Origin: an uncultured Vogesella sp.
GTDB taxonomy: Bacteria > Pseudomonadota > Gammaproteobacteria > Burkholderiales > Chromobacteriaceae
Length of the DNA stretch: 11,600 bases
NCBI GenBank assembly: GCA_946479405.1
Contig: CAMLGD010000094.1
Location: 1-11,600, forward strand
Reading direction: 5' to 3'
Part shown: piece after piece, positions 1 through 8,359 of the stretch
Position numbering within the stretch: the stretch's first letter is position 1
How the letters are laid out: the number at the start of each line of letters is the position of its first letter
Notes under the pieces: generated by a model
Seen by the model: the letters and a program-made list of their open reading frames with translations, nothing else
The model's database searches: none
What the model was told of the DNA's origin: nothing
Position numbers and translations under genes: made by a program

Positions 1-68
1 TCTTCCAGGATTGAACTGGAGACCTCGTCCTTACCAAGGACGCGCTCTGCCGACTGAGCTAAGAGGGC
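1..68 (-). tRNA. tRNA-Thr (anticodon GGT), 3' end cut by window edge
   Basis: Read on the minus strand, the 5' acceptor arm GCCCTCT begins at 68, followed by T8-A9, a D arm with AGCTCAG, and an anticodon arm with a 5-bp stem and loop TTGGTAA (anticodon GGT). The T arm carries TTCAATC. The sequence runs off the window after the first three bases of the 3' acceptor strand, so the last four acceptor bases, discriminator and CCA are not visible. It is the last visible member of a four-tRNA operon. In E. coli the same order (thrU-tyrU-glyT-thrT) leads into tufB, so an elongation factor Tu gene probably lies beyond the edge (inference). Confidence 0.93.
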
Positions 69-93
69 CTGTCCTTTCTCGTTGCTTCCTCAC

Positions 94-169
<76 letters not shown>

Positions 170-181
170 ATGGAAACCGAG

Positions 182-266
<85 letters not shown>

Positions 267-292
267 TATGCGTTTGCGTTGTCTCTCGTGAG

Positions 293-368
293 TGGAGCTG
301 GCGGTGGGACTCGAACCCGCGACCCCCTGATTACAAGTCAGGTGCTCTACCAACTGAGCTACACCGGC
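293..368 (-). tRNA. tRNA-Thr (anticodon TGT), first gene of the operon
   Basis: A 76-base tRNA with encoded CCA. The anticodon arm CCTGA/TCAGG encloses loop CTTGTAA (anticodon TGT). The D arm and the T loop TTCGAGT are standard. Two pairs are non-canonical: C3 with A70 in the acceptor (GCCGGTG against CGCCAGC) and C50 with A64 in the T stem (GCGGG against CCCAC). All other pairs are normal, including one G-T wobble. It is the promoter-proximal gene, 26 bases upstream of tRNA-Tyr. Confidence 0.93.
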
Positions 369-380
369 GTTAGGCGACGG

Positions 381-409
381 ATATTAGACAATACTTACTG
401 CTTTAGCAA
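381..409 (-). promoter_or_regulatory. sigma70-type promoter of the tRNA operon
   Basis: On the minus strand, TTGCTA (404-409) and TAATAT (381-386) are separated by 17 bases, which puts the start near 374, just upstream of the first tRNA at 368. The stretch from the -10 to the start is GC-rich (CCGTCGC), as in stable-RNA promoters under stringent control. An A/T-rich tract (411-421) immediately upstream of the -35 could act as an UP element. Transcription start and regulation are inferred. Confidence 0.7.
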
Positions 410-414
410 GCTTT
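403..414. promoter_or_regulatory. SlyA-like half-conserved box over the tRNA promoter -35
   Basis: TTAGCAAGCTTT matches the SlyA consensus TTAGCAAGCTAA at 10 of 12 positions and overlaps the -35 (404-409) of the tRNA promoter. A better match lies about 140 bases away, in front of the MarR-type gene. Binding is conjecture; a chance match is possible. Confidence 0.25.
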
Positions 415-525
415 TTTTAATTGTTTACGCCAAACAACTGTTTTTACAAAAAAACGCTGCGGCATGCCGGCTGCGCCAGCTGCGCGCACCGCGTCGTGGG
501 CACTGCTTGTTGCCAGATTCCGCAA

Positions 526-556
526 TTGGCAGGAGAATTGCTTAGCTAGCTAATAT
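526..556 (+). promoter_or_regulatory. candidate promoter of the marR-efflux operon
   Basis: TTGGCA (526-531) is a good -35. Downstream, TAATAT (551-556) could be the -10 with a long 19-base spacer, or GCTAAT (549-554) with a 17-base spacer. Either start gives a very short leader before the ATG at 576. No Shine-Dalgarno sequence is visible before that ATG (the preceding bases are TTATTTTGAC), so translation may start with little or no leader. The element assignment is tentative. Confidence 0.4.
542..553. promoter_or_regulatory. perfect palindrome, probable MarR/SlyA-type operator
   Basis: TTAGCTAGCTAA is a perfect 12-base palindrome that differs from the SlyA consensus TTAGCAAGCTAA at one position. 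It ends 22 bases before the start of a MarR-family gene and overlaps the candidate -10. A second perfect palindrome, TAATATTA (551-558), overlaps its right end. The placement fits autorepression of the regulator-efflux operon, as is common for MarR proteins (inference). Confidence 0.6.
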
Positions 557-575
557 TAACTACTGTTATTTTGAC

Positions 576-1007
576 ATGACTACTGAAGAACGCTTTGCCC
601 GCGCACTGCACAACACCGCCCGCAGCTGGCGGCTGGCGGTGGATCGTCGGCTGAAAGACCTCGGCATCGGCCAGGCCGGCTGGATGGCCATCGCCACCAT
701 TGCCAAGGCCAGCGAGCCGTTGTCGCAGTCCGAACTGGCCAGCCGGCTGGGCGTGGAAAACCCCACCGTGGTGGCCATGGTGGATCGCCTGGTCAAGGCT
801 GGGCTGCTGCTGCGCCAACCGTCGCCCAGAGACCGGCGCATCAAGCTGCTGGCGCTGACCGAGCAAGGCGAGCAGCTCTATCTGCGGGTACGCACCGAGG
901 CGGATGCCCTGCGCCTGGATCTGCTCGCCGACATCGACCCGGCGCTGCTGGCGCAGGTCACCACCCTGCTCGAACTGCTGCAGCAGCGCGCGGAGCAGGC
1001 CGGATGA
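576..1007 (+). CDS. MarR/SlyA-family transcriptional regulator
   Basis: This 143-residue protein has the size and layout of MarR-family dimeric regulators. Dimerisation helices lie at both ends (about 1-35 and 100-143), around a winged helix-turn-helix. The segment LSQSELASRLGV (49-60) leads into the probable recognition helix (about 61-74), and the wing carries the family's D-x-R-R pattern (DRR at 86-88) followed by LTEQG. Such proteins bind palindromes and release DNA on contact with small phenolic or lipophilic ligands. The next gene, an efflux pump, overlaps by 4 bases (ATGA), so the two are co-transcribed and the regulator most likely controls the pump. A SlyA-like palindrome just upstream suggests autorepression. 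The start at 576 lacks a clear ribosome binding site but gives the normal family length. The ligand cannot be told from the sequence. Confidence 0.92.
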   Translation: MTTEERFARALHNTARSWRLAVDRRLKDLGIGQAGWMAIATIAKASEPLSQSELASRLGVENPTVVAMVDRLVKAGLLLRQPSPRDRRIKLLALTEQGEQLYLRVRTEADALRLDLLADIDPALLAQVTTLLELLQQRAEQAG

Positions 1008-2539
1008 CGCCGCAACTGCCACACAATCGCCGCATGATCACGCTGTCGATCATGCTGGCCACCATCATCCAGGCACTGGACGGCACCATTGCCAACGTGG
1101 CGCTGCCGCATATGCAGGGCAGCCTGTCCGCATCGCAGGACCAGATCACCTGGGTGCTGACCTCCTTCATCCTGGCGGCAGCGGTAGCCACCCCGCTGAC
1201 CGGCTGGCTGTGCGACCGTTTCAGCCTGAAAACGGTGTTCATGGTGTCGATCGGTGGCTTCACCGTGGCCTCGATGCTGTGTGGCCTGTCGGACTCGCTG
1301 GGACAGATCGTGCTTGCCCGCTTCTTGCAGGGCGTGTTCGGCGCGGCGCTGGTGCCACTGTCGCAATCAGTGCTACTGGACATCAACCCGCGCGAGAAAC
1401 ATGGCTCTGCGATGGCGGTGTGGGGCATGGGGGTGATGGTCGGCCCGATTCTGGGGCCGACGCTGGGCGGCTGGCTGACCGACAGCTACGACTGGCGCTG
1501 GGTGTTCTTCATCAACCTGCCGGTGGGGCTGCTGGCCTTCTATGGCGTGTGGCGCTACATCCAGCCGACCAAAGCGGCGCGCAGCATGCGCTTCGACGTG
1601 TTCGGCTTTGCCACCCTCAGCCTGGCGATGGGCGCACTGCAGATGTTGCTGGATCGCGGCGAGCAGAACGACTGGTTCAACTCACCGGAAACCTGGATCG
1701 AAGCCGCGCTGATGCTAGTCTCCGCGCTGTATTTCGTGGTGCACACCGCTACCAGCACGCCGGGCAAGTCGTTCCTTGACTACCGGCTGCTGAAGAACAC
1801 CAACTATGTCACCGGTCTGCTGCTGATTTTTGTGGTCGGCATGGTGCTGTTTGCCACCCGCGCGCTGACCCCCACCCTGCTGCAGGGGCTGCTGCACTAC
1901 CCGGCCGCCACCGCCGGGCTGGTCACCGCCCCCAGCGGCCTGGGCACCATGCTGGCGATGATGATCGTTGGCAAACTGGTTGGCCGCATCGACCTGCGCC
2001 TGCTGCTGGCAGCCGGATTTTCGATCACTGCGTTTTCCTTGTGGCAGATGAGCCACTACAGCCTGTCACTCAGCCAGGCCGACATCATCTGGCCCGGCCT
2101 GATCCAGGGCATTGGCCTGGGGCTGGTATTCGTGCCGCTAAGTGCCGCCACCTTCTCCACCCTGGCGGCGGAGATGCGCACCGAGGGCACCGCCATCTAC
2201 AGCTTGGTGCGCAATATCGGCAGCAGCATCGGCATCGCGCTGGTGCAGACCCTGCTGGTGCGTAATACCCGCATTGTGCAGGGCGAGCTGGCGGCCAACG
2301 TCAGCAGCGCCAGCCCGGCCTGGCTCGATGCGCCCACCGCGGCGGCCTACCCGCTCCAGCAACTGCCCGGTCTGGCCAACCTGGTGGCCGAAGTGCAGCG
2401 TCAGGCGGCGATGGTGGCGTATATCGATGACTTCTGGCTGATGTTTGCCGTTACCGCGCTGATCATCCCGCTGCTATTGCTGGTGAAGCCCGGCCAGCGC
2501 CCGGCAGCGGCCAGCAGCGAACATGCCGCGCTGGAGTGA
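1004..2539 (+). CDS. MFS multidrug efflux transporter, DHA2 (EmrB/QacA) family
   Basis: A 511-residue inner-membrane protein with about 14 hydrophobic segments, as expected for the DHA2 group of proton-driven drug exporters. Seen near the N-terminus are LDGTIANVALP (25-35), the family signature of helix 1; LTGWLCDRFSLK (65-76), the motif A loop between helices 2 and 3; and GPILGPTLGG (147-156), the antiporter motif C. Close relatives are EmrB proteins. EmrB normally works with the periplasmic adaptor EmrA and an outer membrane channel, but neither is adjacent: the next gene is convergent and unrelated. The pump may work alone or borrow partners from elsewhere. The start overlaps the regulator stop. 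A second in-frame ATG at 1034 would remove ten residues and still leave helix 1 intact. The substrate is unknown. Confidence 0.93.
   Translation: MTPQLPHNRRMITLSIMLATIIQALDGTIANVALPHMQGSLSASQDQITWVLTSFILAAAVATPLTGWLCDRFSLKTVFMVSIGGFTVASMLCGLSDSLGQIVLARFLQGVFGAALVPLSQSVLLDINPREKHGSAMAVWGMGVMVGPILGPTLGGWLTDSYDWRWVFFINLPVGLLAFYGVWRYIQPTKAARSMRFDVFGFATLSLAMGALQMLLDRGEQNDWFNSPETWIEAALMLVSALYFVVHTATSTPGKSFLDYRLLKNTNYVTGLLLIFVVGMVLFATRALTPTLLQGLLHYPAATAGLVTAPSGLGTMLAMMIVGKLVGRIDLRLLLAAGFSITAFSLWQMSHYSLSLSQADIIWPGLIQGIGLGLVFVPLSAATFSTLAAEMRTEGTAIYSLVRNIGSSIGIALVQTLLVRNTRIVQGELAANVSSASPAWLDAPTAAAYPLQQLPGLANLVAEVQRQAAMVAYIDDFWLMFAVTALIIPLLLLVKPGQRPAAASSEHAALE
1976..1988 (+). repeat. degenerate copy of the AAGGTTGGCCGCA motif
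   Basis: CTGGTTGGCCGCA matches the 13-base motif at 11 positions and keeps the inner GGTTGGCCGCA. It lies in the efflux gene, read in frame as Leu-Val-Gly-Arg. Confidence 0.45.
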
Positions 2540-2550
2540 CGCGGGCCACC

Positions 2551-2563
2551 AAGGTTGGCCGCA
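2551..2563 (+). repeat. exact intergenic copy of the AAGGTTGGCCGCA motif
   Basis: The exact 13-base motif lies 11 bases after the stop codon of the efflux gene and 5 bases before the 12-bp terminator hairpin. It is non-coding, so protein conservation cannot explain it. Confidence 0.7.
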
Positions 2564-2568
2564 ACGAC

Positions 2569-2596
2569 AAGGCCGCTGTCTCCCGACAGCGGCCTT
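2569..2596. terminator. strong hairpin between convergent genes, probable bidirectional terminator
   Basis: AAGGCCGCTGTC (2569-2580) and GACAGCGGCCTT (2585-2596) form a perfect 12-bp stem with a TCCC loop, between the stop of the efflux gene (2539) and that of the convergent minus-strand gene (2621). Neither side has a long T run, so it may terminate weakly, act with Rho, or protect 3' ends. Confidence 0.75.
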
Positions 2597-2620
2597 GGAC
2601 ATTCTGCGGTGGCAGCAGGC

Positions 2621-3631
2621 TTATTCGTCGCGTTGCAGCAGATGCAAGGTCAGCGTCAGTTCGCCGTTGTCGCCCTTCACGCTCTGTACGTTCTGCAGGC
2701 TGAGATCGGACGGTAGCAGCAGGCTCACGCCATGCCCTACACCCACCTTGCTCCAAAACTTCTCCAGCCGCTTGGCCACGCCCTGTGCCGGCAGCGGAGC
2801 TTCGCTCTCTAGCGAGAAGCCATAGCTCTCTGCCGCGTTGTCGAACAGCCGGTTTACCTCGTTGGCCGGCACGTAGCGCTCGGCCATGTCGGCCATGTCG
2901 CGCGGCGACACTTCCGGCTCGGTCTTGCAGTGACTCAACACTTCGTCACGGAAGCGCAGCTGCGCCGCCGGGTCGGCAATTTCTTCCGCCACCTGCTCGA
3001 TCACCTCGGCCACCAGCTTGCTGGTGGAGTTGCTGTCCGGCACGCGCAGCGCGCGCAGGAAGTCGTCGACCCAGAACTTGGCCTCATGCCCCAGGCGGTC
3101 CACCGCGTACAGCGTGGGGCCGCTTTCCAGCAGCAGCGCGCCCTTGTCGATCAGGCGCGGGTTGATGCCGGAGGCGTGGCTGATATCGAACACCTCGCCG
3201 CTTTCCACGATGGTGAGGAAGTCTTCCTGGATCTCGGCCTTGAAAATGCCCAGCGCGCGCTGCGGCGCATCGGCCTCGCCCAGGCCGGAGAACAGGATGA
3301 TCAGCAGGTCGCCGGCGGCGATATTGGGGTGCTGCGAGCGCGCGTACAGGTGCTTGGCAATGTTCTGCGACAAGGCCAGCAGGTCCAGCTCGCCGCGGAA
3401 GAACTGGCGACTGTAGTGGTACAGCTCGTTGAGGTTGAGGTCGGTCTCGTGCACGAACTGGAACTTCTTCTTGTCCGAGACGATGCCTTTCAGGTAACCG
3501 TCCAGAATCAGCGCCGATACCGCCTCGTCCACGCCGATGGCCTTGCCGGACAACTGCAAGGGTTCGCCGCGGCTGGGGTTGCCCACGCGGTGGATCACCA
3601 GTCGTTCTACTCGGGCTTCGCTGATCTGCAT
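2621..3631 (-). CDS. 37-kDa nucleoid-associated protein (NdpA/YejK family, PF04245-like)
   Basis: A soluble 336-residue protein, the usual size for the NdpA/YejK family. From memory of the family, the N-terminal IHRVGNPSRGE (13-23), the central HETDLNLNELYHYSRQFF (61-78), and the stretch with FWVDDFLRAL plus the following charged helix match PF04245 proteins. These associate with the bacterial nucleoid; their biochemical role is poorly defined and some variants occur beside mobile or defence genes. No catalytic motif, signal peptide or membrane segment is visible. It lies 8 bases downstream of the ABC exporter gene. A GGAG overlapping that gene's stop codon, 11 bases before the ATG, is the ribosome binding site, so translation may be coupled. 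Its last codon is 24 bases from the shared hairpin. Why it is paired with an exporter is unclear. Confidence 0.8.
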   Translation of the reverse strand: MQISEARVERLVIHRVGNPSRGEPLQLSGKAIGVDEAVSALILDGYLKGIVSDKKKFQFVHETDLNLNELYHYSRQFFRGELDLLALSQNIAKHLYARSQHPNIAAGDLLIILFSGLGEADAPQRALGIFKAEIQEDFLTIVESGEVFDISHASGINPRLIDKGALLLESGPTLYAVDRLGHEAKFWVDDFLRALRVPDSNSTSKLVAEVIEQVAEEIADPAAQLRFRDEVLSHCKTEPEVSPRDMADMAERYVPANEVNRLFDNAAESYGFSLESEAPLPAQGVAKRLEKFWSKVGVGHGVSLLLPSDLSLQNVQSVKGDNGELTLTLHLLQRDE

Positions 3632-3639
3632 GCTGTGTG

Positions 3640-5463
<1,824 letters not shown>

Positions 5464-5509
5464 GGTTCAAGCCATCAACATGGCCCCGGCCGGGCCGATT
5501 TCAAGCCGG

Positions 5510-5521
5510 TGTGGCGCCACA
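5510..5521. promoter_or_regulatory. perfect palindrome in the exporter-corA divergent gap
   Basis: TGTGGCGCCACA is a perfect 12-base palindrome in the 263-base gap (5464-5726) between the divergent ABC exporter and corA. The gap holds no convincing gene and no clear -35/-10 pair. It is GC-rich with several short dyads. A regulator site is possible, but palindromes are also common by chance in such DNA. Confidence 0.25.
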
Positions 5522-5726
5522 GCCTGGCCGCATGCTGCCAGTCGGCCGCGCCCGCATGCGACACCGCGCTGCGCCGACGGTGGCGGTGCTTGCCTTCGGC
5601 AGCGGTATCGCGGCAGCATGGCAACGCCCGGCAGCGTGTCAAGCCGCCCGCCTACCGGCGGCCAGGCAGCCGGACATAACACAACAACAGGCGCCGCCAC
5701 GAGGCGGCCCAGCGGGAGAGACAAGC

Positions 5727-6698
5727 ATGCTGATCAACTGCGTTGCCTACCAGAATGGCCAGAAGCTGGCCGATCTGCAGCAGGAAGAAATCCACGACTA
5801 CCTGCTACGCCCGGACAGCTTTGTGTGGGTGGCCCTGCGCGACCCGGCACCAGAAGAGCTGGAAGCCATGGCGCTGCAGTTCGATCTGCACGAGCTGGCG
5901 GTGGAGGACGCGCGCAACGGCCACCAGCGCCCCAAGCTGGAAGAGTACGGCGACGTGCTGTTCTGCGTGCTGCAGACCCTGCAGCACAACGATGCCGGCG
6001 AGCTGTACGTGGGCGAAGTGGACATCTTCATCGGCCCCAACTTCGTGCTGTCGATCCGCAACAACACGCGCAAGGGCTTCCAGAGCGTGCGCGACCGCTG
6101 CGAAAAGGAGCCGGACCTGCTGCAGATCGGCGCCGGCTTCGTGTTCTACGCGCTGATCGACGCCATCGTCGATCGCTACTTTGCCATCATGCACCAGCTG
6201 GAAGACGAGCTGGACGAGCTGGAAGAACGGCTGTTCAATCGCAAGAGCTCGGCGCGACGCAATATCGAGGACCTGTACGCGCTGAAGCGCAAGCTGGTCA
6301 CCGTCAGCCATGCCGTGGTGCCGCTGCACGAAGTGGTGGGCCGCCTGCACGGCGGGCGAGTGCCGCGGGTGTGCGGCGGGCTGCACGATTACTACCGCGA
6401 CGTGGATGACCACCTGGCGCGCATCATCCGCAGCCTGGAGTCGCAGCGCGACATGCTGTCCACCGCCATCCAGGTCAACCTGGCGATGATCTCGCTGGAT
6501 GATTCCAGCGTCAGCAAGCAGCTGGCGGCGTGGGCCGCACTGTTCGCGGTACCCACCATGATCGCCGGCATCTACGGGATGAACTTCGACAATATGCCGG
6601 AGCTGAAAAGCAGCGATGGCTACCCGCTGACCCTGCTGGTGATGGCGGCACTGGATGTGGTGCTGTGGTGGCGCTTCAAGAAGTCCGGCTGGCTGTAA
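5727..6698 (+). CDS. corA: CorA-family magnesium/divalent cation channel
   Basis: A 323-residue protein of normal CorA length that forms pentameric inner-membrane channels taking up Mg2+ (also Co2+ or Ni2+). A large acidic N-terminal cytoplasmic domain leads into a long stalk helix rich in Glu and Asp. Two transmembrane helices follow near the C-terminus: the first ends in the selectivity motif YGMN (GMN at 284-286), followed by FDNMPEL in the periplasmic loop. The second helix (about LTLLVMAALDVVLWW) is followed by a basic cytoplasmic tail. The ATG at 5727 has a GGGAG about eight bases upstream and gives the family N-terminus; an open extension back to 5511 is Arg/Pro/Ala-rich and lacks family features. 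It is divergent from the ABC exporter and alone in its transcript. It ends at a strong terminator shared with tRNA-Tyr. Confidence 0.95.
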   Translation: MLINCVAYQNGQKLADLQQEEIHDYLLRPDSFVWVALRDPAPEELEAMALQFDLHELAVEDARNGHQRPKLEEYGDVLFCVLQTLQHNDAGELYVGEVDIFIGPNFVLSIRNNTRKGFQSVRDRCEKEPDLLQIGAGFVFYALIDAIVDRYFAIMHQLEDELDELEERLFNRKSSARRNIEDLYALKRKLVTVSHAVVPLHEVVGRLHGGRVPRVCGGLHDYYRDVDDHLARIIRSLESQRDMLSTAIQVNLAMISLDDSSVSKQLAAWAALFAVPTMIAGIYGMNFDNMPELKSSDGYPLTLLVMAALDVVLWWRFKKSGWL

Positions 6699-6710
6699 AG
6701 GTTGGCCGCA
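6698..6710 (+). repeat. exact intergenic copy of the AAGGTTGGCCGCA motif
   Basis: The exact 13-base motif shares its first A with the corA TAA stop (6696-6698) and lies 7 bases before the terminator. The stop-motif-hairpin order matches that after the efflux gene at 2551. Confidence 0.7.
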
Positions 6711-6717
6711 GAATGCA

Positions 6718-6747
6718 AAAACCCCGTGTCGCAGGACACGGGGTTTT
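6718..6747. terminator. bidirectional Rho-independent terminator of corA and tRNA-Tyr
   Basis: CCCCGTGTC (6722-6730) pairs with GACACGGGG (6735-6743) around a 4-base loop, and AAAA/TTTT extend the stem. Read forward, the hairpin ends in TTTTCTTATT; read in reverse, it ends in TTTTTGC. It can therefore stop corA from one side and the tRNA-Tyr transcript from the other. Confidence 0.9.
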
Positions 6748-6754
6748 CTTATTC

Positions 6755-6839
6755 TGGTGGCGGGAGAAGGATTCGAACCTTCGAAGGCAGAACCGTCAGA
6801 TTTACAGTCTGATCCCTTTGACCGCTCGGGAATCCCGCC
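6755..6839 (-). tRNA. tRNA-Tyr (anticodon GTA), second copy
   Basis: An 85-base class II tRNA on the minus strand with encoded CCA. The acceptor GGCGGGA pairs with TCCCGCC, the discriminator is A, the anticodon loop is CTGTAAA (GTA), and the T stem GAAGG/CCTTC is perfect. It is a single-gene unit with its own promoter, and its 3' end is 8 bases from the shared terminator. It is not identical to the operon copy at 182-266. Confidence 0.96.
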
Positions 6840-6853
6840 AGAAGAGGAGGCGA

Positions 6854-6882
6854 ATCTTAGCGATGCGCCTGGTCTCCGTCAA
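6854..6882 (-). promoter_or_regulatory. sigma70-type promoter of tRNA-Tyr
   Basis: On the minus strand, TTGACG (6877-6882) and TAAGAT (6854-6859) are separated by 17 bases, each with a strong match to consensus. The start should lie near 6847, just before the tRNA 5' end at 6839. A run of A bases lies further upstream. Confidence 0.8.
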
Positions 6883-6958
6883 CCGTTAATTGCCATTTTC
6901 CTGCAATTCTTTTTTTAAATAAAAAAATATGCCGGAAAATCATAACCATGCCAAATGA

Positions 6959-8359
6959 TTACCACCACCAGAACAACCAGCCCCAGGCGCTATCCACCCA
7001 GGCCAGCACGGCGGCAAACGCCAGCAGCGGCGGCAGCACCCGCCAGCCGGCACACCATTGCCGCACGATGCCCTGCGCCAGCCACAGCGACCACAGGTTG
7101 GCCGCCAGCAGCAGCGCCAGACGCAGATCGTTGATCCAGTGCCAGTACACACCTTCGCCGCGCAGCAAGGTCAGCGTCACCGCGGTCAGGCCGAGGAACA
7201 CGCCGCAGCCGGCCAGCGGAATCAGCGCCTGCGCCAGATGGTGCAGGCGTTGCCGTTGCCAGCGCCCGCCCAGGCGCACGGCAAATGCCAGCAACAGTAT
7301 GCTCACCGTTCCCAGCACCAGCGCGGTAACGCCGATGTAGGCCAGCAGCAGGCCACCATCCAGCCAGCTGAACACGTCGTTTTTTTCCGGGTAGTGGGTA
7401 AACAGCCACCACGGCGCATCGGTCTCCAGCGACCAGAACCATTCGCGGTCGATCAGCCACTCGGCCAGCGACTGCTTGATGGCGACAAACCACGGGCTGG
7501 CGCTCCAGTGGAAGGCACCGATGGCCACCCCCAGCAGGCCGAAGACGATCAGCAGCGTCTGCCAGCCATCGGCCTCGCTGGCGCCCAGCCGCACCACCTC
7601 GTCCGACGGCGAGCGCCAGGCCAGCGCCACCGCATCGCGGTGACTGCTGCAGCGGCCACACATGTGGCAGCCGCTACCGCCCTGCATCTGGCGGATCGGT
7701 TGCAATGGTGCGCAATCCACCGCCTTGATCGGGATGGCACGCTTGTTGGCCACCGAGGCCTGCCACGCCGACTCACTGACACGGAAGTGCACTGGCGCCA
7801 GCTTGGACAGCAGCGCAAACACGCCGTTGACCGGGCACAGGTAACGGCACCAGGCGCGCTTGCCGCGGGTGTACCAGTAGCCCACCGCCACTGCGGCCAA
7901 CGTTGAGCCGCCCAGCACCAGCAGTGCCGCCTTCGGGTACTGGTAGACACTGACCATCTGGCCATACACGGTGGTACAGACGAAGGCGACAAACGGCCAG
8001 CCTCCCCAGCGCATCCAGCGTGGGATCGGCCGCCCCTTGCCACGCCGCGCCGCCCATTCCGCCAGCGCGCCTTCCGGGCACAGCACGCCGCACCACAGCC
8101 GGCCGAACAGCAGCATGGACAGCAACACGAACGGCCACCAGATGCCCCAGAAGGCAAACTCGGCCAGCACGGTGATGTGGTTCCACACATGGGCAGTTTC
8201 GTCCGGCAGCGGCAGCAGCGCCGGCACGATCAGCAGCACCGCATACACCAGCACTACCAGCCATTGCAGCAGACGGATCAGGCCGGCATGCCCGCGCAGC
8301 CAGTCACCCACCGTTGCCAGTCGCCCAGCCGGGCGCACGCCGGATACGCTGCAGCTCAT
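6959..8359 (-). CDS. ftrD: FtrD-like membrane polyferredoxin of the ferrous iron uptake system
   Basis: A 466-residue inner-membrane iron-sulfur protein of the NapH/NosR/FtrD type, with several hydrophobic helices. Seen are two C-x3-CP motifs (C90-C94-P and C171-C175-P), a cluster C231-x2-C234-x2-C237, and a lone C216, which together could hold one or two 4Fe-4S clusters. In the four-part Ftr system of Bordetella and Brucella, FtrD is thought to move electrons across the membrane during iron uptake, taking those released when ferrous iron is oxidised before transport. Its ATG overlaps the ftrC stop by 4 bases. The C-terminal half adds more helices and ends in a Trp-rich tail. No clear terminator follows: the A/T-rich stretch 6905-6950 has only a 6-bp inverted repeat at its gene-side end. 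Confidence 0.88.
   Translation of the reverse strand: MSCSVSGVRPAGRLATVGDWLRGHAGLIRLLQWLVVLVYAVLLIVPALLPLPDETAHVWNHITVLAEFAFWGIWWPFVLLSMLLFGRLWCGVLCPEGALAEWAARRGKGRPIPRWMRWGGWPFVAFVCTTVYGQMVSVYQYPKAALLVLGGSTLAAVAVGYWYTRGKRAWCRYLCPVNGVFALLSKLAPVHFRVSESAWQASVANKRAIPIKAVDCAPLQPIRQMQGGSGCHMCGRCSSHRDAVALAWRSPSDEVVRLGASEADGWQTLLIVFGLLGVAIGAFHWSASPWFVAIKQSLAEWLIDREWFWSLETDAPWWLFTHYPEKNDVFSWLDGGLLLAYIGVTALVLGTVSILLLAFAVRLGGRWQRQRLHHLAQALIPLAGCGVFLGLTAVTLTLLRGEGVYWHWINDLRLALLLAANLWSLWLAQGIVRQWCAGWRVLPPLLAFAAVLAWVDSAWGWLFWWW
7094..7106 (+). repeat. core copy of the repeat motif
   Basis: CAGGTTGGCCGCC has the full 11-base core; only the two outer bases differ from the motif. It is read on the other strand in ftrD as Ala-Ala-Asn-Leu. 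Confidence 0.55.
7892..7904 (-). repeat. single-mismatch copy of the repeat motif
   Basis: On the minus strand this is AACGTTGGCCGCA: one mismatch, inside the core. It is read in ftrD as Leu-Ala-Ala. Confidence 0.45.

Noticed and set aside
5511..5726. N-terminal extension of CorA
   Set aside because: The extra 72 codons are low-complexity and unlike CorA; the ATG at 5727 has a good ribosome binding site and family N-terminus.
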